Positions 32,349-37,726 of a DNA stretch of 37,726 bases are shown in pieces. The notes below the pieces were generated by a model. It was not told the origin of the DNA. It saw nothing but the letters and a program-made list of their open reading frames with translations, and ran no database searches. The translations under genes and the position numbers were made by a program. How positions within the stretch are numbered: position 1 is the first letter of the stretch; every line of letters starts with the position of its first letter. Origin of the DNA: JBAZYZ01 sp041659085 (GTDB lineage Bacteria; Patescibacteriota; Minisyncoccia; Phycocordibacterales; VMEP01); the NCBI GenBank assembly GCA_041659085.1, contig JBAZYZ010000006.1:1-37726 (forward strand), in the 5' to 3' direction.

Positions 32349-32378
32349 AAAGGGACCGAGCAAGCTCAAAGTCCCTTT
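32349..32378 (+). terminator. Hairpin after holA, probable terminator
   Basis: AAAGGGAC (32349-32356) pairs with GTCCCTTT (32371-32378), with an inner GAGC-AA-GCTC. Only three T close the stem, so it may be a weak terminator. Confidence 0.6.
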
Positions 32379-32747
32379 CATCACCAGTCTTGCGGCTGGC
32401 GGATTAAATTGGTGTCCTTGCGGACTAATGTGCCCTGGAGGGGCGAAGAGCTGGTGTGGATGTTGACTGTGAAAGTCGGGATTGAATATCGTGTTAGAAG
32501 CTACGATGGAGCTTACCGATTCACATGTACATTACCACCTGATTTAAATATACGCGCTATGCGCCGTGGTGTCAAAGGTAATATGGGGATAAACCTAAAA
32601 ACCCTAGACTTTTCGCCGTTTTTTGATATAGTTTCTTTGTTTATAAGGGTTATTTTATAGACAAAGAAATATCCGCCCGTATGCTGTTTTGGTAGGTCGA
32701 TAGCTTAACGAAGCAAGCGTTTGGTAAATAGAAAGAAATAAAAATAT
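32379..32747. other. Intergenic region before tRNA-Lys
   Basis: No credible gene is present in these 369 bases. Small hairpins (CCAG...CTGG and GTCC-TTGC-GGAC) lie at 32,390-32,430. The decayed tRNA copy is listed separately. TTGG-TAAATA near 32,721-32,730 is a likely extended -10 for the tRNA. Confidence 0.4.
32667..32706 (+). pseudogene. Decayed copy of the 5' half of tRNA-Lys
   Basis: AAATATCCGCCCGTA (32667-32681) repeats exactly the 15 bases at 32742-32756 that form the leader and acceptor start of tRNA-Lys. Downstream, TTGGTAG (32689-32695) and TAGCTT keep the D-arm pattern with changes. The 3' half is missing. Confidence 0.55.
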
Positions 32748-32823
32748 CCGCCCGTAGCTCAGTTGGTAGAGCAGCTCCCTTTTAAGGAGAGGGTCGTAGG
32801 TTCGATTCCTACCGGGCGGACCA
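32748..32823 (+). tRNA. tRNA-Lys (anticodon TTT)
   Basis: A complete 76-base tRNA. Acceptor CCGCCCG pairs with CGGGCGG, the D-arm is GCTC-AGTTGGTA-GAGC, the anticodon stem GCTCC/GGAGA holds the loop CTTTTAA with anticodon TTT, and the T-arm is GTAGG-TTCGATT-CCTAC. A73 and CCA are encoded (32821-32823). Pair 27-43 is a G-A mismatch, the rest is regular. A terminator follows at once. Confidence 0.97.
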
Positions 32824-32830
32824 GAAAAAC

Positions 32831-32854
32831 AAAACCTGCCCTGCGGCAGGTTTT
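32831..32854 (+). terminator. Terminator after tRNA-Lys
   Basis: AAAACCTGCC (32831-32840), CTGC, GGCAGGTTTT (32845-32854): a perfect 10-bp stem whose arm gives the T-run. Confidence 0.88.
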
Positions 32855-32880
32855 GTCATTCTGGTCCGAGACGGAGCGAT

Positions 32881-32997
32881 GTCCCGCAAGCTTGCGGGAC
32901 CGCGAGTCGGGATCGCAGAAATTTGCTTGCGCCGGCAAGCAAATTATCTGTGATGACATACAGGCTAAGCACGCGAAGCGTTCAATCTTAGCTTTTT
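32881..32997. repeat. Three consecutive strong hairpins between tRNA-Lys and the R-M operon
   Basis: First, GTCCCGCAAG/CTTGCGGGAC (32881-32900) is a perfect 20-base palindrome. Second, ATTTGCTTGC (32921-32930), GCCG, GCAAGCAAAT (32935-32944) is extended outward by ATCGCAGA/TCTGTGAT (32912-32919, 32947-32954). Third, GGCTAAG (32963-32969) pairs with CTTAGCT (32987-32993), with an inner ACGC-GAA-GCGT and a T-run after. The group resembles REP/BIME-type or insertion-boundary repeats; the third could be a terminator. Confidence 0.6.
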
Positions 32998-33024
32998 GTG
33001 AGCCCGTTCCCAAACCTCCAAAAA

Positions 33025-33034
33025 GTGCTAAAAT
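33025..33034 (+). promoter_or_regulatory. Promoter of the restriction operon, predicted leaderless
   Basis: GTGC is followed by -10 TAAAAT (33029-33034), then eight bases and the ATG at 33043. GCTAAAATTAGC is nearly palindromic. No ribosome site and no controller (C-protein) gene are present. Confidence 0.5.
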
Positions 33035-33042
33035 TAGCGGAC

Positions 33043-33888
33043 ATGACGAACTTACTTGTGGCTTTAAAAAATATTGCAGAGAATCCAGTGGTAGACTTGG
33101 ATAATTTATATAATTCTTCAAACAGAGCAAACGCTATGGGAGATACGCTCGAGTTTTATATAAAAGATCTATTTTGTAACTCTCTTAGTGTTAAAGATGT
33201 TAATCAAAAAAACATAATATATGAAAGAACTTTTTCTTATATGGGGAATCAAAATAATCCGCCAGATGCGATGATTCGCGGTGGGGACGCTATTGAGATT
33301 AAGAAGATTGAGAGTCTACGCTCTGGCGTAGCACTTAATAGTTCTTACCCAAAAGATAAAATTTATTCGGATAGTTCAATGATTACCAAAGCATGTCGTG
33401 ACTGTGAAAGCTGGAAAGAAAAAGATTTAATTTATATAGTTGGGGTTGTTAAAGAAAGTAAGCTTAAATCTATTTGGTTTGTGTATGGTAGTTGTTATGC
33501 CGCAGAAAAAGATACCTACGAAAGAATAAAAAATAAAATCTCTAAGGGGCTTGATGAGCTAGATGGTATTGAACTTTCTGACACTAACGAGCTTGGGCGA
33601 GTAAACAAAGTTGATCCGCTTGGTATTACATATCTACGAATCCGTGGGATGTGGCACATAGAAAATCCAGTTGATGTTTTTGATTATATTTCGGAGGTGG
33701 ACGAAGAGAATGAACTTACTGTTAATGCTTTAATTTTGGATGAAAAATATCAGTCATTTCCAGAAAGCGACAGGGTTAATTTAGAAAAACTTGTCAATCT
33801 TGGTCTCTTTGTTAAAGATGTCAAAATAAAATCACCTAATAATCCTGCGCAATTACTTAATGCAAAATTAATACAATTTGTTAAATAA
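33043..33888 (+). CDS. NgoPII-like type II restriction endonuclease, predicted GGCC
   Basis: A 281-residue nuclease. NRANAMGDTLEFYIKDLF near 27-44, MGNQNNPPDAMI with D75, GGDAIEIKKIE with E85 and K87, and LNSSYPKDKIYSD near 98-110 closely follow the NgoPII family, as I know it, including the PD-(D/E)xK catalytic set D75, E85, K87. NgoPII cuts GGCC. ATG 33043 is chosen over a GTG at 32998 in the hairpin region because of the promoter position. It is A/T-rich unlike the genes before it. Three bases separate it from the matching methyltransferase. Confidence 0.85.
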   Translation: MTNLLVALKNIAENPVVDLDNLYNSSNRANAMGDTLEFYIKDLFCNSLSVKDVNQKNIIYERTFSYMGNQNNPPDAMIRGGDAIEIKKIESLRSGVALNSSYPKDKIYSDSSMITKACRDCESWKEKDLIYIVGVVKESKLKSIWFVYGSCYAAEKDTYERIKNKISKGLDELDGIELSDTNELGRVNKVDPLGITYLRIRGMWHIENPVDVFDYISEVDEENELTVNALILDEKYQSFPESDRVNLEKLVNLGLFVKDVKIKSPNNPAQLLNAKLIQFVK

Positions 33889-33891
33889 AAA

Positions 33892-34932
33892 ATGAAGATT
33901 ATTTCGTTATTTACAGGAGCAGGAGGGCTTGATCTGGGCTTTGGAAAAGCTGGCTTTGAGACAGTTTGGGCTAATGAGTATGACAAAACCATCTGGGATA
34001 CTTTCGAGGCTAATTTTCCTAAAACTACCCTGGACAAACGGAGCATAACTGATATTCCATCGTCAGATATACCTAGCGATGTAATAGGGGTTATTGGGGG
34101 ACCGCCCTGCCAAAGCTGGAGTGAGGCAGGCGCTGGGCGTGGTATCAATGATAAACGTGGGCAGCTATTTTTTGAATACATACGAATTCTAAAAGATAAA
34201 CAACCGCTATTCTTTTTGGCTGAAAATGTTTCGGGGATTCTTCACCCTAAGCATAAAGAAGCTTTTTCAAACATCATTGAACAGTTTAAAGATGCAGGAT
34301 ATGAAGTATCCCACAATCTTTTGAACGCTAATGACTATAATGTCCCAGAGGATCGTTTGCGCGTTATAATTGTCGGCTATCATAAGAAATTAAATAAGAA
34401 ATTTGAATTTCCAGAACCGCAAAAATACAAACCTATTTTGAAGGATGCAATTTCTGATTTGAACGGAGCAAAAACAGCAAAGCAATTTAATAAAACAAAT
34501 GGCGACGAGTTAGAAATTTCTAACCACGAATATATGAATGGTGGATTTTCGACGATCTATATGTCTAGGAATCGTGTGAGGGGTTGGGATGAACCATCTT
34601 TTACAATTCAAGCCGGTGGTCGTCATGCTCCAATTCATCCACAAGCCCCTAAAATGAAATTTATCGAACAAAATAAAAGAATTTTTGTGCCGGGGAAGGA
34701 GCATTTATATAGGCGGCTTTCGGTTAGGGAGTGTGCGAGAATTCAGACGTTTCCAGACCATTTTATTTTTAAGTACCGTGATGTTGCGGATGGATATAAA
34801 ATGATTGGTAACGCCGTTCCGGTTGAATTTGCTAAAAGTATTGCTACAAAAATTATGCAAGATTTGAAAAATTTATCAAATCATAGAAAAATTTACGCAG
34901 AAAAAATTGAGCGAAGTTATGTCAGAAATTAA
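33892..34932 (+). CDS. C5-cytosine methyltransferase, HaeIII/NgoPII-like, predicted GGCC
   Basis: A 346-residue DNA methyltransferase. Motif I is SLFTGAGGLDLGF, motif IV GGPPCQSWSEAG with the catalytic Cys, motif VI AENVSG, motif VIII EDRLRVIIVG and motif X GNAVPVEFA. The target-recognition region NHEYMNGGFSTIYMSRNRVR and HPQAPKM closely follows M.HaeIII from memory, which methylates GGCC, the expected site of the adjacent nuclease. It protects the host DNA. It ends inside the start of the second methyltransferase (14-base overlap). Confidence 0.92.
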   Translation: MKIISLFTGAGGLDLGFGKAGFETVWANEYDKTIWDTFEANFPKTTLDKRSITDIPSSDIPSDVIGVIGGPPCQSWSEAGAGRGINDKRGQLFFEYIRILKDKQPLFFLAENVSGILHPKHKEAFSNIIEQFKDAGYEVSHNLLNANDYNVPEDRLRVIIVGYHKKLNKKFEFPEPQKYKPILKDAISDLNGAKTAKQFNKTNGDELEISNHEYMNGGFSTIYMSRNRVRGWDEPSFTIQAGGRHAPIHPQAPKMKFIEQNKRIFVPGKEHLYRRLSVRECARIQTFPDHFIFKYRDVADGYKMIGNAVPVEFAKSIATKIMQDLKNLSNHRKIYAEKIERSYVRN

Positions 34933-35971
34933 AGTAATAGACTTGTTTTGTGGAATTGGTGGGCTAACCCACGGGCTTATAAAAGAAGGTCTTGATGTTG
35001 TTGCCGGGATTGACAATGATAGTACCTGTAAGTTTGGCTACGAATACAATAACAAAACGCAATTTATAGATGAAGACATTTTAAAAGTTACGGCTGAGCA
35101 GGTTAATAAGTTGTTCGGTTCCAAAAAAGAAAATATTAGAGTTCTCGCTGGCTGTGCTCCGTGTCAGCCATTTTCAAAATTGAACTTAAGTAAGATCACA
35201 GAAAAACAATTGGAACCATTAGCAAAGTTTGCGCAGTTGATAGATCAAACTCAACCAGACATTGTTTCAATGGAGAATGTTAGTGACTTGGCCATTAGAG
35301 ATAAATATCCCGTGTTTACAAGCTTTTTAAAAACTCTTGACGATAACGGATATAATTATAAATATGAAATTGTTGATGTTTCAGAGTTTGGTGTACCACA
35401 AAGGAGAAAAAGATTAGTCTTGCTTGCGTCTAAGTTTGGTGAAATTAAATTAATTAAAAGAACACACAAAAATAAAAAAGTTACTGTTAGAGATGTCATT
35501 ATAGATCTGGAGCCGATACAAGCTGGGGAGATTAGTAATAATGACCCACTTCATAGGGCTAGGAAATTAAACCCAATTAATCTTAAAAGGATTAAAGCAA
35601 CCCCTCACAATGGAGGCGACTCAAGAAGTTGGAAGAAAGAGTTGGTTTTGGAGTGTCATAAAAAAGAATCGGGTAAAACTTACAGAGGTTCTGTTTATGG
35701 TCGTATGCGTTGGGATGAGCCTTCTCCGACAATGACAACGCAATGCGTTGGTTTAGGAAATGGAAGATATGGTCACCCAACGCAAAATAGGGCAATAAGT
35801 CTTAGAGAAGCAGCTATATTCCAAACTTTTCCCGAGACTTATGTGTTTACCGATCCGACAAAACCAATTATTGTAAATCATGTAGCGAAATTTATAGGCA
35901 ACGCTGTGCCAGTAAGATTGGGCTCAATCATTGGTAGAAGCATAAAAGAACATTTGAGAGAACATGCCTAA
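34919..35971 (+). CDS. Second C5-cytosine methyltransferase, target unknown
   Basis: A 350-residue methyltransferase from ATG 34919. Motif I is DLFCGIGGLTHGL, motif IV GCAPCQPFSKLN with the catalytic Cys, motif VI SMENV, motif VIII VPQRRKRLVLL and motif X FIGNAVPVRLG. It is not a copy of the first enzyme: motif IV and the target-recognition region (about 190-270) differ, so a different site is likely. The gene overlaps its upstream neighbour by 14 bases and its downstream GHKL partner by eight bases, which points to coupled translation with the ATPase. Confidence 0.9.
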   Translation: MSEIKVIDLFCGIGGLTHGLIKEGLDVVAGIDNDSTCKFGYEYNNKTQFIDEDILKVTAEQVNKLFGSKKENIRVLAGCAPCQPFSKLNLSKITEKQLEPLAKFAQLIDQTQPDIVSMENVSDLAIRDKYPVFTSFLKTLDDNGYNYKYEIVDVSEFGVPQRRKRLVLLASKFGEIKLIKRTHKNKKVTVRDVIIDLEPIQAGEISNNDPLHRARKLNPINLKRIKATPHNGGDSRSWKKELVLECHKKESGKTYRGSVYGRMRWDEPSPTMTTQCVGLGNGRYGHPTQNRAISLREAAIFQTFPETYVFTDPTKPIIVNHVAKFIGNAVPVRLGSIIGRSIKEHLREHA

Positions 35972-37589
35972 TAACAATTTTACATTTGAAATTTCTTTAA
36001 GCATATTGAACCATCTTGGAAGAAACCTGTATAGGAATTTTATTACTGTACTGGGTGAAGCTATATCTAATTCTTGGGACGCAGATGCAGAAAATGTATG
36101 GATCTATATTGATAGAGGGGATAACAGTTTTGTTATAAAAGACGACGGTGATGGGATGACATCAGATGATTTCCAAAACAAATTTTTAAAAGTTGGGTAC
36201 TCAAAAAGAAAAAGCGGCGGTATGTTGTCACCGAATAAGCGTCCTTATATTGGAGCAAAGGGTATAGGTAAATTAGCGCTCCTTTCTTGCGCCGAGAAAG
36301 TTAGCGTAATATCTAAAACTGATGAGACTGATTATATGGGTGGTGTGATTGATAATTCAGGTCTTACCGAAGCGATTGAGCACGATTTAACTCCCGATAA
36401 ATATCCATTGGGGGGCATTGATGTAGCTATTTTTGAAGAATATATCTCAGACCATAAAACGGGGACTGTTATATATTTTGATCAAATAAAGGAGGATATT
36501 AAAAATACAGTTCCACATTTGAAGAAATTGATTGCGTTATATTTTAGGTTTTCTTTAGTTGATCCAAGTTTTAATATTTTTGTAAACGAGGAACCTGTTT
36601 CACTTGATGATTTAAAATATCTCTCAGATAAGACTCAATTTTTATGGAACATTAATGGACTAGATGACCCTTACATCAGTACCTTATCTGCCTTACGAAG
36701 TGATCCGATAAATATTACGAATAAACTTAATATAAAAGGGTTTATTGCAACAGTTGAAAAACCAAGATATTTAAAAATTTCAGGAGCAGAAGAAAAGGTC
36801 GGTATTGATTTGTTTGTTAATGGGCGTTTGAGAGAAAGAGATATACTAAAAAATCTTCCAGATTTTTCTACGAGGCATATTGCGAGCTATCTTTACGGTC
36901 AGATACATTTTGACGAGTTAGACAGTGATGGTAAAGATAGATTTGGAACAAGTAGAGAAGGCATTATTCCAGGAGATGAAAAATATAAAGAACTAATAGA
37001 AACACTGAAGAATGAAATTCTGAATGATTTAAGTCAAAAATGGGATGAATTACGTCTTGAAATAGGAGAGGATGGAGATATTGAAATAGCAACAAAAGAA
37101 AGAAAAGCACGTAGTTTATTTAACCTCTCTTCAAAGGATTATTTGATTGAGGGAAATAGTAAGGTGGATACATGGGTTAAAGAACTGAGGCCAGATGCAG
37201 AATTTAACATCCCCGCCTATGTTGATTGTTTTTTATCTGAAAATCTTGTTCGAAAGTATATTCCTGATAAGTCGGTGGAATTAACACCGCGAGCAACGAA
37301 TGAAATAAAGGCTTATAAAGAAAAAGAAGAAGAAAGAAAGAATGATGCGAACATAAGTTTTGATATCAGCCAAAGCGGTGATTTGAGTTATTTAGGAATG
37401 GATACCCTGTCTCACATGATTGAGGGTGAAGAAAAACGAAATGAAGCATCGTTATCTCGAGATGCAGTTGAATATAAACCAATGAGAAATGCGGTTGGGC
37501 ATACTGCATTATTAACACAGGTTGCAAAAGAGAGACTCAGCTTGGTCTATGAAAATATAAAATCAAGAATAAAGATATTGTTGTCTTAA
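35964..37589 (+). CDS. GHKL (MutL/MORC-like) ATPase of a restriction-modification system
   Basis: A 541-residue ATPase. The Bergerat fold is clear: N-box GEAISNSWDADAE with E32, N36 and D39, G1 IKDDGDGM near 58-65, and G2 GAKGIGKLAL near 97-106. A transducer-like region follows (about 190-350), then a Lys/Glu-rich coiled coil near 435-450 and a C-terminal helical part. Iyer and colleagues described MutL/MORC-type GHKL ATPases linked to Dcm-type methyltransferases in R-M systems, which this matches. It probably couples ATP-driven clamping to target or cleavage control; that is inference. Confidence 0.85.
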   Translation: MPNNNFTFEISLSILNHLGRNLYRNFITVLGEAISNSWDADAENVWIYIDRGDNSFVIKDDGDGMTSDDFQNKFLKVGYSKRKSGGMLSPNKRPYIGAKGIGKLALLSCAEKVSVISKTDETDYMGGVIDNSGLTEAIEHDLTPDKYPLGGIDVAIFEEYISDHKTGTVIYFDQIKEDIKNTVPHLKKLIALYFRFSLVDPSFNIFVNEEPVSLDDLKYLSDKTQFLWNINGLDDPYISTLSALRSDPINITNKLNIKGFIATVEKPRYLKISGAEEKVGIDLFVNGRLRERDILKNLPDFSTRHIASYLYGQIHFDELDSDGKDRFGTSREGIIPGDEKYKELIETLKNEILNDLSQKWDELRLEIGEDGDIEIATKERKARSLFNLSSKDYLIEGNSKVDTWVKELRPDAEFNIPAYVDCFLSENLVRKYIPDKSVELTPRATNEIKAYKEKEEERKNDANISFDISQSGDLSYLGMDTLSHMIEGEEKRNEASLSRDAVEYKPMRNAVGHTALLTQVAKERLSLVYENIKSRIKILLS

Positions 37590-37617
37590 AAACGCTTTGT
37601 TTTAGTTTAAATAGAAA

Positions 37618-37662
37618 CCCCCACCAAAATCCCCCATGCCCCCCCACCCCCCAACCCCCCCC
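37618..37662. repeat. C-rich tract with G-quadruplex potential on the minus strand
   Basis: Five runs of at least five C occur at 37618-37622 (C5), 37631-37635 (C5), 37639-37645 (C7), 37647-37652 (C6) and 37655-37662 (C8). The last four are separated by three, one and two bases, so the minus strand meets the G-quadruplex pattern. The homopolymers could also slip. Confidence 0.85.
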
Positions 37663-37692
37663 ACAAAAATAAAAACACAAAGAAAAAAAGAG

Positions 37693-37726
37693 ATGGCAGA
37701 CAAATTTTTATTTATAACCGAAAAGG
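37693..37726 (+). CDS. Start of a gene cut by the window end
   Basis: ATG at 37693 opens MADKFLFITEK after an A-rich run ending AAAAGAG. Only 11 codons are present, so no family can be named. Its place after the GHKL gene makes a further R-M component, perhaps the nuclease partner of the second methyltransferase, possible. Confidence 0.45.
   Translation, partial: MADKFLFITEK

Noticed and set aside
32409..32660. An 83-codon frame before tRNA-Lys
   Set aside because: No ribosome site, promoter or recognisable protein features, and it lies in a stretch with hairpins and tRNA remnants.
32881..32997. An integron attC site or CRISPR-like repeats
   Set aside because: The three hairpins differ from one another in sequence and spacing, and no core site pair or regular spacer is visible.

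Overview
This window looks like a piece of a Patescibacteria (CPR) chromosome, most likely Parcubacteria. That assignment is an inference from gene content: a VirB2-like pilin fused to a peptidase-like domain, a short YebC, a PolA that has lost most of its proofreading domain, short intergenic regions and many small lineage-specific proteins. TGA works as a normal stop (for example the ATGA overlap of the yidC and jag homologues), so the recoded SR1/Gracilibacteria are excluded. The window carries the classic origin neighbourhood, jag-yidC-yidD-rnpA-rpmH reading left and dnaA-dnaN reading right, so oriC should lie around 6.2-8.0 kb.

Layout. 0-4 kb: a surface/secretion operon (small membrane protein, Ig-like exported protein, pilin-peptidase fusion, anchored beta-propeller) closed by a 23-bp-stem bidirectional terminator. 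4-9.4 kb: the origin cluster plus a DciA-like helicase-loader candidate. 9.4-13.4 kb: a class A penicillin-binding protein divergent from tyrS, and a 54-aa highly acidic protein. 13.4-15.5 kb: an AT-rich HEPN-domain protein and an alpha/beta hydrolase. 15.5-20 kb: ruvC, yebC, ruvB, a candidate structured non-coding RNA and pilB. 20-23 kb: two putative lipoproteins and a C-terminally anchored surface protein. 23-27.7 kb: tsaE, pyrE, pyrF, polA. 27.7-32.3 kb: small accessory genes (unknown protein, HxlR regulator divergent from a nitroreductase, ClpP-like protein, YkgJ-type Cys-cluster protein, DUF5680-like protein, ICMT-like methyltransferase) and holA. 32.3-37.7 kb: tRNA-Lys(UUU) with a decayed copy of its 5' half, a set of strong hairpins, then an AT-rich restriction-modification operon: a NgoPII-like nuclease, a HaeIII/NgoPII-like C5 methyltransferase, a second C5 methyltransferase and a MutL/MORC-like GHKL ATPase. 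The window ends in a C-rich tract and the start of another gene.

Genes working together. dnaA, dnaN, the DciA-like protein, holA and polA serve replication; ruvB and ruvC branch migration and resolution; rnpA, rpmH, yidC, yidD and jag RNA processing and membrane insertion; pyrE and pyrF the last two steps to UMP.

The three points most worth following are: (1) the four-gene restriction-modification/GHKL operon next to a tRNA; (2) a previously unassigned, well-folded RNA at about 18,064-18,204 with its own promoters and terminator; (3) two visibly different expression styles in one window, with many genes started by a TGTGG-TAWAMT-like -10 only 6-8 bases before the ATG (predicted leaderless mRNAs) beside self-contained genes with TTGACA-type promoters, strong AGGAG sites and their own terminators.
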